A DNA stretch of 59,937 nt from assembly GCF_008806595.1 (NCBI RefSeq), contig NZ_VZRB01000044.1, forward strand, positions 1 through 59,937. The letters run 5' to 3'. Within the stretch, counting starts at the first letter, position 1; the number at the start of each line of letters is the position of its first letter. Source of the stretch: Streptomyces luteolifulvus (GTDB lineage Bacteria > Actinomycetota > Actinomycetes > Streptomycetales > Streptomycetaceae). A model generated the notes under the pieces. That model worked only from the letters and a program-made list of their open reading frames with translations, was not told the origin of the DNA and searched no databases. Both the position numbers and the translations under genes were made by a program. Below are positions 43,906 through 51,685 of the stretch, piece by piece.

Positions 43906-44346
43906 ATGACGAACACAAGCCCTAAGCCGCGGCCACAACTGGAAGAGGCGCTGCCGCATCAGCTGCGCCGGGCCGGGCAGGCGTGGACGGCGCTGTGGCA
44001 GCAGCGCCTGCCTGACCTGACCAGTCCTCAGTTCGCGGTGCTGCTCACCCTGGACGACCACGGCAGCCTGGACCAGTCCGCGCTGGGGGCCCTGGCGGCC
44101 GTCGACCGCTCCACGCTCACCGTCCTGCTGGATCGCCTGGAGGAGCGCGGTCTGGTGACCAAGGAGATGGACCCGGCGAATCGCAGGCGCCGCATCGTCG
44201 CCCTCACCGGCACGGGCCGCCGGCGTCTGGCCGAGGCGGTCGAGGAGGCCGCGCAACTGCACGCGCGGGTGGAGGACCTGCTGGGCGAGAAGCGGATGCG
44301 GCAACTGGTCGAGATGCTCCGCGTGATGGGTGACATGCCGGTGTAG
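43906..44346 (+). CDS. MarR-family regulator beside ubiX/ubiD
   Basis: A 146-residue MarR protein with winged helix SPQFAVLLTLDDHGSLDQSA, then LGALAAVDRSTLTVLLDRLE and the wing MDPANRRRRIVALTGTGRRR with the conserved basic residues. It is divergent from ubiX with a very short gap, so control of the decarboxylase operon by a phenolic ligand is a reasonable model: many MarR proteins answer to hydroxycinnamates or hydroxybenzoates. A repeat-containing hairpin follows the gene. Confidence 0.9.
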   Translation: MTNTSPKPRPQLEEALPHQLRRAGQAWTALWQQRLPDLTSPQFAVLLTLDDHGSLDQSALGALAAVDRSTLTVLLDRLEERGLVTKEMDPANRRRRIVALTGTGRRRLAEAVEEAAQLHARVEDLLGEKRMRQLVEMLRVMGDMPV

Positions 44347-44361
44347 TCCTCCTGCGGTGCG

Positions 44362-44413
44362 TGCGGACCCTGGCGGCCGGAATCCGGGCGGCCGGAATCC
44401 AGGCGGGTCCGCA
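44362..44413 (+). terminator. Hairpin with 15-bp tandem repeat after marR
   Basis: TGCGGACCC (44362-44370) pairs with GGGTCCGCA (44405-44413). The loop holds two direct copies of GGCGGCCGGAATCC (44372-44385 and 44387-44400). It probably ends the marR transcript. The tandem copy suggests recent slippage. Confidence 0.5.
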
Positions 44414-44513
44414 CCGCTGAGCCCACTTCCCCTCAATAGAGGGATGGGCCCTCCGAGTCGGCGCTGGAAGTGTGATCAGCGAACCGACTGGCTCCGCCTG
44501 GGAGGGCTGACGC

Positions 44514-45938
44514 ATGTACAGACCGGCAACCGTGCAAAGGCTTGCCGGCCGCCTTTCCGGTCCGGTACTGGGGCCCGGGGACGACGGATACGCGGCCGAG
44601 GTCGCCGGGTTCAACCGGGTCTTGCAGCACCGGCCCGCGATGGTTCTCGGCGCACGGGACGCAACGCAGGTGCGCAAGGCCGTCGCCTTCGCGGCCGAGA
44701 CCGGACTGCCGACGGCGGTCCAGGCGACCGGCCACGGCCCCTCGCGCGTCACCGAGGGGACCGGACTGCTCATCAACACCCGCCGGATGACCGGAGTGAC
44801 GATCGACCCCGTCGCCAGGCTCGCCCGGGCCGAGGCGGGCGCGCGATGGCACCAGGTCGTCGACGCGGCCGCCGCCCACGGACTCGCCCCGCTCAACGGA
44901 TCCTCGCCGCTGGTGGGGGTGGTCGGCTACACCCTGGGCGGGGGACTGGCGCTGCTGTCCCGCACGTACGGCTTCGCCGCCGACCACGTCACCGCGGTGG
45001 ACATCGTCACCCCCGACGGAGTGCCGCGCACCGCCACCGCGCAGCGGCACCCGGACCTCTTCTGGGCGCTGCGCGGCGGCAAGGGCAACTTCGGCGTGGT
45101 GACCGCCGTCGAGTTCGGGCTCGTTCCGGTGACCCGGCTCTACGGCGGCGGACTCTACTTTGCCGGTGACACCGCCGCCGAGGTGCTGCACGCCTGGCGG
45201 TCGTGGACCGAGTCCGTGCCGGAGGAGACCGCCTCCTCCCTGGCGCTGCTGCGGATGCCCGACCAGGAGCCGATCCCGCCCTTCCTGCGCGGCGGGCTCG
45301 TGGTGCACGTCCGCATCGCCCACCTCGGCCCGAGCGACGAGGGGGAGCGGCTGGTCAAGCCCCTACGCAAGATCGCCCCGACGCTCGTGGACACGCTGGG
45401 GGAGATGCCGTACACCCGCTTCGCGGACATCCACAACGACCCGGCCTTCCCGGTCCCCTACGACGAACGCTCCGTCATGCTGCGCGAGTTGGGCCCGGAC
45501 GCGGCCGACGACCTGCTCCGCATCGCCGGCCCCGGCAGTGACTGCACGGACCTCGTGGTCGAGCTCCGGCACATGGGCGGCGCGCTCGGCCGGCCGGCCG
45601 CGGTGCCGGCCGCGGTCGACCACCGGGACGCCGCGTACTGCCTGACCACGCTGGGGCCGCCCGGCGGGCGGCCGGAGCACGTCGTGGACGGCATGGCGCA
45701 CCGGGGGACGGGCCGCAGCCATCTCAACTTCCTCGCCGGGCCGGGGACCGCCCGGCTGGCCGAGCGGGGCTACGTGCCCGCCGACTACGCGCGGCTGGGC
45801 GAGATCAAGGCCCGGTACGACCCGGAGAACCTCTTCCGGTTCAACCACAACATCTCGCCGCGCGGGAAGAGCCTTCGACCACCCGAAGACGCCGACTTGG
45901 CGCACCTTATGAATCCTGGAAGGGATGACTCTCGATGA
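44514..45938 (+). CDS. FAD-dependent (BBE-like) oxidoreductase, copy 1
   Basis: A 474-residue oxidase of the PCMH/berberine-bridge type. VQATGHGPSR near 72 holds the histidine that usually carries FAD. GSSPLVGVVGYTLGGGLALL near 124-143 lacks the cysteine of doubly linked enzymes, so single histidyl attachment is expected. The C-terminal YDPENLFRFNHNI is the BBE motif. It closely resembles the second copy at 50010-51386 along its whole length. Its stop overlaps the exporter start as ATGA. The reaction in the pathway is not known. Confidence 0.9.
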   Translation: MYRPATVQRLAGRLSGPVLGPGDDGYAAEVAGFNRVLQHRPAMVLGARDATQVRKAVAFAAETGLPTAVQATGHGPSRVTEGTGLLINTRRMTGVTIDPVARLARAEAGARWHQVVDAAAAHGLAPLNGSSPLVGVVGYTLGGGLALLSRTYGFAADHVTAVDIVTPDGVPRTATAQRHPDLFWALRGGKGNFGVVTAVEFGLVPVTRLYGGGLYFAGDTAAEVLHAWRSWTESVPEETASSLALLRMPDQEPIPPFLRGGLVVHVRIAHLGPSDEGERLVKPLRKIAPTLVDTLGEMPYTRFADIHNDPAFPVPYDERSVMLRELGPDAADDLLRIAGPGSDCTDLVVELRHMGGALGRPAAVPAAVDHRDAAYCLTTLGPPGGRPEHVVDGMAHRGTGRSHLNFLAGPGTARLAERGYVPADYARLGEIKARYDPENLFRFNHNISPRGKSLRPPEDADLAHLMNPGRDDSR

Positions 45939-47293
45939 CGACCAACAGCGTGGTGCAAGCCCCACCGCGAAGCGCACCCGGTGCGGGTTTGACCGGGCTC
46001 AGGCTCGGAGCTCTCTTCGGTCCCGTGATCTTCGGAGTGACGGCCGCGGGCGTGGCGTTGCCCGACGTCGCGATGTCGATGGAGGTCCGTCCGGCCGTCG
46101 CCGGCTGGGTGCTGACGGCGCACGCCCTCGCGCTCGGCGTGGGCACCGCGTTCTTCGGGCGGCTCTCCGAGAAGTGGGGTGTGCGCAACACCCTCCTCAC
46201 GGGAGCTCTGTTCCTGGCCGTCGGCGCGGTGCTGTGCCTGGTCGCCCCGAACTTCGGCACTTTGATCGCCGGCCGGTTCGTCCAGGCGGCGGGCTCCGGC
46301 GCCATCACCTCCAGCGCTCTCACGCTCGCGTCGGCGGCGGCGCCCGAACACCGTACGAAGATCTTGGCGATCTTCGGGGCGTCCATGGCGCTCTTCTCCT
46401 CCACCGCCACCCTCATGGGCGGCATGGTGACGGACTGGATGCACTGGCGGCTCACCCTGGTGCTGCCGGCGCTCTCGCTGCTGCTGGTGCCCTTCTGCCT
46501 GGAGCTCGCGGCCACCCGCCCGGGCTACGGCAAGGCCGTCGACGTGCTGGGCGGCGTCCTGCTGGGCACCAGCGCGACCTCGCTGCTCCTGCTCATCCAG
46601 GCGTCTTCCCTCGACCTCGACACCCCGCTGGTCTTCGCGCTGGCGCTGCTACTCCTGCTGTCGGTGGCGGGCCTGGTGATGCACATCGGCAGGCGGCCCG
46701 ACGGGTTCCTCCCGCGTGAACTGGCCACCGACCGGACCTTCCTGGTCTCCGCGATGATCGGCGTGGGCGGTTACGCCGGGCTGTTCGCCGCGATGTACGC
46801 TGTGCCGCAGATCCTCACCGTGCAGTACGGCTGGGGCGTGTTCAAGATCGGCGCCTGGCTGCTGCCGGGCGCGGTCGTCGGCGCGGTGGCCGCCCGCGTG
46901 GCCAGCAAGCTCACCGTCGGCAAGGGCGGCAGCCTGCTGCTGGCCGGGACCGCCGTGAGCTGCGCGGTGTTCCTGGGGATCGTCGGCCTCGTCGACGGCG
47001 GCATCGTCGTCATGCTGATCGGCACGTCGATGGGCATGGCGACGTTCGCGGCCACCCAGGTGCTCACCACCGCCGTGCTGTCCAGCCGTCTCGAGCCCGC
47101 TCAGCGCGGCGGCGCCATGGGTGTGCTCAACCTGCTGTTCTTCGTCGGCGGCGGCATCGGCTCCGCCGCAGCCGGAACGCTCTCCGAGCACATGGACCTC
47201 ACCAGCGCGCTCGCCGTCGTCGCGGCGCTGCCGCTGCTCGCGGGTCTGATCGCCCTGATGCTCCCGCCCGCCCGGGCGCAGCAGGAAGCCTGA
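45935..47293 (+). CDS. MFS exporter of the aromatic cluster
   Basis: A 452-residue MFS protein with 12-14 hydrophobic helices. VALPDVAMSMEVRPAVAGWV near the N-terminus and FFGRLSEKWGVRNTLL (motif A loop) show the drug:H+ antiporter type. It is co-translated with the FAD oxidase gene (4-base overlap), so it probably exports the cluster product or an intermediate. A strong terminator follows. Confidence 0.9.
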   Translation: MTTNSVVQAPPRSAPGAGLTGLRLGALFGPVIFGVTAAGVALPDVAMSMEVRPAVAGWVLTAHALALGVGTAFFGRLSEKWGVRNTLLTGALFLAVGAVLCLVAPNFGTLIAGRFVQAAGSGAITSSALTLASAAAPEHRTKILAIFGASMALFSSTATLMGGMVTDWMHWRLTLVLPALSLLLVPFCLELAATRPGYGKAVDVLGGVLLGTSATSLLLLIQASSLDLDTPLVFALALLLLLSVAGLVMHIGRRPDGFLPRELATDRTFLVSAMIGVGGYAGLFAAMYAVPQILTVQYGWGVFKIGAWLLPGAVVGAVAARVASKLTVGKGGSLLLAGTAVSCAVFLGIVGLVDGGIVVMLIGTSMGMATFAATQVLTTAVLSSRLEPAQRGGAMGVLNLLFFVGGGIGSAAAGTLSEHMDLTSALAVVAALPLLAGLIALMLPPARAQQEA

Positions 47294-47311
47294 CCAGGCT
47301 GCGTACGACAG

Positions 47312-47337
47312 GGGGCCCGTCCCGTGGGACGGGCCCC
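47312..47337. terminator. Terminator between exporter and SARP genes
   Basis: GGGGCCCGTCCC (47312-47323) and GGGACGGGCCCC (47326-47337) form a perfect 12-bp stem with a two-base gap. It lies 18 bases after the exporter stop and serves convergent transcription units. Confidence 0.75.
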
Positions 47338-47390
47338 GTTCGTGTCGGCGAAGACCGGGAATCAGGGGAGGGACGTTGTCGTACGCCGGT

Positions 47391-48395
47391 TCAGGAGGCC
47401 GCGGCGCCCGGATCGGTGTCGTTCAGATCCAGCCACAGGGACAGGACCCGCCGCAGCCCGTCGCGTTCGACGCGGAGCAGGTCGTTCTCCTGACGCAACC
47501 GCTCCAGCGGTCCGGCCGTGACGGTGTTCGGCGAGGCCCGCGAGAGCAGTGCGACGCCGGCCGGACAGCTCTGGTGACCGTGGGAGCGAGGGGCAGCGGG
47601 CGGCGCCAGTGCGTCCGTGGCCGGCGGCGCCGCCGAGGAGAGCCGCCCGACCAGGATCGACTGGTGCAGGAGGTGCAGGTCCCGGGCCGGCTCGATGCCG
47701 AGATCCTCGGAGAACCGCATTCTGACGGTGCGGAAGGTCTCCAGGGCGTCCGCCTGGCGGCCCGAGTGGTACAGCGCCAGCATCAGCTGGGCGCAGGCGC
47801 GCTCCCGAAAGGGGTTCTCGGTGACGAAACCGGTGAGAGCGCCGATGATCTGCTGATGCCTCCCCAGCTTCAACGCCACGTCGAAGTACTCCTCCTGCAC
47901 CGTCAGCCGGTCCTCGTGGAGCCTGACGACGAGCGAGGCGAGCGCCGAGCTGTCGAGGCCCGCCGTGACCGGTCCGCGCCAGAGTGCGAGCGCGGACTGC
48001 AGCAGCTTCTCGGCGCGCTCCAGTTGGTTGTCGCGGACCATGGCCCGCCCCTGGGAGACCAGCCGCTCGAACGTGAACAGGTCCAGGGCGTCGTCGTGCA
48101 CACTGATCCGGTAGCAGGACGGGTGGGTCTCGATCACGCTGTCGCGCTCGCTGCCCCTGAGCAGGCGGCGAAGGCCGGAGACGCAGATGCGGATCTGTCC
48201 GTGGGCGGACGCGGGCGGCTTGTCGTCCCACATGGCATCGACGAGCCGGTCGAGGCTGACCATCTGATTCGGCTGCAGAAGCAGTGCCGCCAATAACTTC
48301 TGCCTGCGGGTCCCGCTTATTTCGATTTCTTCCCCGCCGTTCGTCACGAGCAGCGGGCCAAGTATTCGGAATGCATAGTCGGCGCACATATCCAT
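47391..48395 (-). CDS. SARP-family transcriptional activator
   Basis: A 334-residue SARP. The OmpR-type winged helix covers residues about 5-95 (FRILGPLLVTNGGEEIEISG, QNMV-type strand region, VSLDRLVDAMWDDKPPASAH). The bacterial transcriptional activation domain is at about 105-250 (LDLFTFERLVSQGRAMVRDN, then FRERACAQLMLALYHSGRQA). A C-terminal extension ends in a short coiled coil (LERLRQENDLLRVERDGLRR). ATG 48395 and ATG 48389 are both possible; GGGGG spacing favours 48389. SARPs bind direct repeats at 11-bp spacing and switch on the cluster they sit in. Confidence 0.92.
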   Translation of the reverse strand: MDMCADYAFRILGPLLVTNGGEEIEISGTRRQKLLAALLLQPNQMVSLDRLVDAMWDDKPPASAHGQIRICVSGLRRLLRGSERDSVIETHPSCYRISVHDDALDLFTFERLVSQGRAMVRDNQLERAEKLLQSALALWRGPVTAGLDSSALASLVVRLHEDRLTVQEEYFDVALKLGRHQQIIGALTGFVTENPFRERACAQLMLALYHSGRQADALETFRTVRMRFSEDLGIEPARDLHLLHQSILVGRLSSAAPPATDALAPPAAPRSHGHQSCPAGVALLSRASPNTVTAGPLERLRQENDLLRVERDGLRRVLSLWLDLNDTDPGAAAS

Positions 48396-48458
48396 ACCCC
48401 CGGTAGTGATGTGCGAAAATTGAAGCGCGGGCGAGTGAACGCCCGTAACCGTGCCAAT

Positions 48459-48499
48459 ACAGTTGCCATCGGCATCACGGGAATGTCGATGGCAACTGT
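48459..48499. promoter_or_regulatory. 13-bp perfect inverted repeat upstream of the SARP gene
   Basis: ACAGTTGCCATCG (48459-48471) and CGATGGCAACTGT (48487-48499) are perfect arms with a 15-base spacer, 64 bases upstream of the SARP start. It has no GC-rich terminator look and lies between the tyrosinase terminator and the SARP gene, so an operator that controls the activator is the more likely reading. Confidence 0.5.
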
Positions 48500-48526
48500 C
48501 GTCCGCGCACAGGCGGTTGTGCAAAC

Positions 48527-48551
48527 TATTTCCTCGTCCCCCTAGGAAATA
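48527..48551 (-). terminator. Hairpin immediately after the tyrosinase gene
   Basis: TATTTCCT (48527-48534) pairs with AGGAAATA (48544-48551) directly next to the tyrosinase stop codon. It is AT-rich, unusual for this genome, and is the probable end of the caddie-tyrosinase transcript. Confidence 0.45.
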
Positions 48552-49475
48552 CTATTCGTAGCGGTAGAACTTCGTGTGATCCAGCAGATCGGCCGGTGTC
48601 ATGGAGTACCAGGGCGCGAGCTTGGTGTGCAGCGAGGGGACGTCCGGGTGCTCTTCCACCGGCAGGTACTGCGGAACGTCCGGGTGCTGCTGCTGCCAGA
48701 TCGACCAGGCCTTGTCGAGGAAGCAGTGGTGCATGAAGAAGATGGGGTCGTTGGGCGACCCTATGTACAGCATGTGGCCGCCGACCCAGGTGTGACCGGC
48801 GCCGTGCAGCTTGCCGAGATTGGCCTCGTAGGGGAACTTCGCGTACCCCTCCAGATGGTTGCGCAGGGACTGCGTCTCGGTTCCGTAGCCGGAGGTGTAG
48901 TTGTACGGCGGAGTGTCGTACGTGGGGATGGCGAGAGTGTCCTCCAGCTCCTTCGACGTCGGCAGGTTGGGGTTCGTGGTGCCGAAGTCGCGGACCAGGT
49001 AATCCCGGTCGTCCGTGGTGTAGTGGCCGTTGAACGCGGGGTGCTCGTCGCCGACCGGGACCACGCTGATGTTGAGCTTCCAGCCGTTGCAGCGGGCGAA
49101 CGGGCCCGTCATGACCTTCCCGTCGCCGGGTCGGCCGTTGCCGCCCATGAAATCGTCGGCCCACAGCGGCGAGTCCAGGCTCTGGTCCTTGGTCCAGTCC
49201 CAGTAGGGGATGGTGACGGTGGGGTCGAAGCGCTGGAGCGCCCTCTCGAGGATCAGCAGGTACTGGCGGTGCCACGGGAACAGGCCCGGGCTCATGTGAC
49301 CCCAGCGCTTGCCGACGCCGCCGTCCTTGTCCAGGTAGTCGCCCGAGTTGATCTCTATGTGGATCCGGACCAGCTCGTCGTAGACACCTGTCTCCTTCAC
49401 CCGGAGCAGCGCACGGATGAAGCGTCTTTTCTCCTTGGCGGTCATGTCGAGGTGGTTCTTGCGAACGGGAACCAT
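48552..49475 (-). CDS. griF: Tyrosinase-family o-aminophenol oxidase (GriF-like)
   Basis: A 307-residue type-3 copper enzyme. Likely CuA ligands are His39 (IHIEIN), His60 (RWGHM) and His69 (PWHRQY). CuB ligands are His224 and His228 (LHGAGHTW) and His250 (FFMHHCFLDKAW). Its genome context with 3-amino-4-hydroxybenzoate genes fits GriF/NspF-type enzymes, which oxidise o-aminophenols to quinone imines or nitroso products, rather than a melanin tyrosinase. In a ferroverdin-type pathway it would make the 3-nitroso group. ATG 49475 follows GAAGGAAG, 34 bases after the caddie stop. Confidence 0.88.
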   Translation of the reverse strand: MVPVRKNHLDMTAKEKRRFIRALLRVKETGVYDELVRIHIEINSGDYLDKDGGVGKRWGHMSPGLFPWHRQYLLILERALQRFDPTVTIPYWDWTKDQSLDSPLWADDFMGGNGRPGDGKVMTGPFARCNGWKLNISVVPVGDEHPAFNGHYTTDDRDYLVRDFGTTNPNLPTSKELEDTLAIPTYDTPPYNYTSGYGTETQSLRNHLEGYAKFPYEANLGKLHGAGHTWVGGHMLYIGSPNDPIFFMHHCFLDKAWSIWQQQHPDVPQYLPVEEHPDVPSLHTKLAPWYSMTPADLLDHTKFYRYE

Positions 49476-49509
49476 CGGCTTCTTCCTTCTCGGTTCTCTC
49501 GCGGCCGGA

Positions 49510-49878
49510 TCAGGCATGGTGGCCGGTGGACGGCAGCAGGTTCGCCCCGCGCAGCTCGTCGACGGCCTGGCGGCCGGCGGCCAGCGGGGTCGGCTCGAAC
49601 CGGTAGTGGCACATCGCGCTGAGGTAGGCGCCCTCGCCCATCTTCATGAGGTGCAGTTCCTTGCCGTCGATGTGCACCTTCTCGGTGCTCTTCGACACGG
49701 TGATCGTGCGGCCCTTGTACTGCTCGGTGTACAGGTCCCCGGACTCCTCGGCCGCCTGGGTGACGGCCGCGTCGTCGTTCGCAGCGGCCCAGCTGTTGCC
49801 CGCGTGGATGACGGCGGCGGGCGCCGCCGCGACCGCTGCGGCGCCGGCCATGCCCTTCATCACGTCCCGTCGTTTCAC
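49510..49878 (-). CDS. Tyrosinase copper chaperone / caddie (MelC1/GriE-like)
   Basis: The 122-residue protein starts at GTG 49878 after GGGAGG. A Tat-type signal (KRRDVMKGMAG, then an alanine-rich hydrophobic stretch to about residue 32) precedes a small domain with ITVSKSTEKVHIDGKELHLM and LSAMCHYRFEPTPLAAGRQA, the MelC1 pattern with His/Cys/Met ligands. Caddie proteins load copper into the tyrosinase and help its secretion. The tyrosinase gene follows directly, so the pair acts together. Confidence 0.88.
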   Translation of the reverse strand: MKRRDVMKGMAGAAAVAAAPAAVIHAGNSWAAANDDAAVTQAAEESGDLYTEQYKGRTITVSKSTEKVHIDGKELHLMKMGEGAYLSAMCHYRFEPTPLAAGRQAVDELRGANLLPSTGHHA

Positions 49879-49945
49879 TCTGTGTCCTCCCGATTGACAA
49901 TCCACCAAACAGTGGTACGCGTCCCCGCCAGCCTTTCAACGGGAT

Positions 49946-49967
49946 ATATCGGCGGGATATCGCGCCG
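49946..49967 (-). promoter_or_regulatory. Direct repeat at 11-bp spacing, candidate SARP site
   Basis: ATATCG occurs at 49946-49951 and at 49957-49962, exactly 11 bases apart, about 68 bases upstream of the caddie-tyrosinase start. SARP activators bind such same-face direct repeats next to the -35 region. The SARP encoded at 47391-48395 is the natural candidate. Confidence 0.5.
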
Positions 49968-50009
49968 GTGGCGGCGCGGCCGTAGCGGTGATGCGCGGCT
50001 CTTCCTAGG

Positions 50010-51386
50010 TCAGGCCTGAGAGGGGCGCGGCACGATGTTGTGGTTGAACCGGAAGAGATTGTCCGGATCGACCTGGGCCTTGATGTCGGCCAGCCGGGCG
50101 AAGGTGGCCGGTTCATAGCCGCTCTCGGTGAGGTCCGCGGTGTCGGGACTGGCCAGGAAGTTGAGGTAGCGGCGCCCGGTGCCCCACGCCGCCATGCCGT
50201 CCACCACGAGCGGGGGCCGGTTGTCGGGGAGGGAGAGGGTCGACAGCGCGAACGCAGCGTCGCGGTGGTCGACGGCGTTCGGCACCTCGGGCGGCCGGCC
50301 GACCGCGCCGCCCAACTGCCGCAGCTCCACGGCCAGGTCGATGCAGTCGGCGCCCGGGCCGGCCAGCGTCAGCAGCGTGTCCATCGCCGCCTCGTCCAGC
50401 TCACGAAGCATCATCGACCGCTCGTTGTAGGGGATCGGCTCGGTCGGGTCGTTGTGGATCTCCCCGCACCTCGTGTACGGCATGTCGGCCAGGGTGTCGA
50501 CGACCAGCGGGCCCGCGGCACGCAGCGGCTCGACCAGCTTGTTCCCGTCCTCCGCCGAACCCAGGTAGGCGATCCGGATGTGCACGGTCAGCCGGCCGCG
50601 CAGGAAGGGCGGGATCGCCTCGACGTCCGGCAGCCGCAGCAACGCCAGGGAGGAGGTGAGGTCCTCCGGCACGGTCGCGGTCCACTCGCGCCAGGCGTGC
50701 AGCACCTCCGCGGCGGCCTCGCCGGCGAAGAAGAGTCCGCCGCCGTACAGCTGCGACACCGGTACGAGGCCGAACTCGAGGGCGGTGACGACGCCGAAGT
50801 TGCCCTTGCCGCCGCGCGCGGCCCAGAACAGGTCGGTGTCCTGGTCGGCGGTGGCCCGGTGCGACCGCCCGTCAGGGGTGACGATCTCCACGGCGGTGAC
50901 CCGGTCGGCGGCATAGCCGTACTTACGGGCCATCAGCCCGAGGCCGCCGCCGAGGGTGTAGCCGATCACTCCGGTGAGCGGGGAGGAGCCGTTGAGCGGG
51001 GCGAGGCCGTGCTCGGCGGCCGCCTCGACCACCTCGAACCACTGGGTGCCGCCCTCGACCCGGGCGGTCCTCGTGGCCGGATCGATGCTCACGCCCCGCA
51101 TCAGGCGGGTGCTGATCAGCAGCCCGCCGTCCGCCGCGGTGGACGGGCCGTGGCCGGTGGCCTGGACGGAGATCGGCATCATGCGGGCGGCAGCGAAGGC
51201 CACCGCCTCGCGCACGTCCTCGGCTCCGGCCACGACCGCAATCAGGTCCGGGGAGTGCTCGGTGATCTGGTTGAACCCGTCCAGCTCCTGGGCGAAGTCG
51301 TCGTCTCCCGGCAGCAGGACCCGTCCGCTGAGCCGTTCGGAAAGTTCCGCCGCGGCCGGCTGCACGATGCTCTTGCCTGTCGTCAT
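50010..51386 (-). CDS. FAD-dependent (BBE-like) oxidoreductase, copy 2
   Basis: The 458-residue protein is a paralogue of the 44514-45938 product. The same VQATGHGPS histidine lies near 75, with GSSPLTGVIGYTLGGGLGLM near 126-145 without a cysteine, and the VDPDNLFRFNHNI C-terminus. ATG 51386 follows GGAGGACTGAGG. Most aligned segments differ by conservative changes only, so the copies probably arose by duplication and may act as a heteromer or on successive intermediates. The substrate is not known. Confidence 0.9.
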   Translation of the reverse strand: MTTGKSIVQPAAAELSERLSGRVLLPGDDDFAQELDGFNQITEHSPDLIAVVAGAEDVREAVAFAAARMMPISVQATGHGPSTAADGGLLISTRLMRGVSIDPATRTARVEGGTQWFEVVEAAAEHGLAPLNGSSPLTGVIGYTLGGGLGLMARKYGYAADRVTAVEIVTPDGRSHRATADQDTDLFWAARGGKGNFGVVTALEFGLVPVSQLYGGGLFFAGEAAAEVLHAWREWTATVPEDLTSSLALLRLPDVEAIPPFLRGRLTVHIRIAYLGSAEDGNKLVEPLRAAGPLVVDTLADMPYTRCGEIHNDPTEPIPYNERSMMLRELDEAAMDTLLTLAGPGADCIDLAVELRQLGGAVGRPPEVPNAVDHRDAAFALSTLSLPDNRPPLVVDGMAAWGTGRRYLNFLASPDTADLTESGYEPATFARLADIKAQVDPDNLFRFNHNIVPRPSQA

Positions 51387-51685
51387 CCTCAGTCCTCCCT
51401 GACCCGGTTGTTTGTCGGGATGGGAAAACCCTTTCAACCGCGGGGGCGACGTCCCATCCCCCGTTTGAGGAGGATGTGGGCGACCGGCCGCCGGGAGGCA
51501 TAGGTCCTGGGCTTGGTTGATGGTGTGTCAGGGCGGCCGTGCCGGACCGCCCCTCCAACGAGCGGAGTCGGGAATCAGCCCGTGCCGCGCCTCACGAACG
51601 CCTCGCCGCCCGCCGACTCGAACCCGGGCGACGACCGCGGCGAGGTCCGACGTCGTGGCTGCGGCATCATCACGATCACCCTGTC

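Noticed and set aside
48552..49878. Melanin operon melC1-melC2
   Set aside because: Gene order resembles melC, but the context with griI/griH and the diverged tyrosinase favour an o-aminophenol oxidase.
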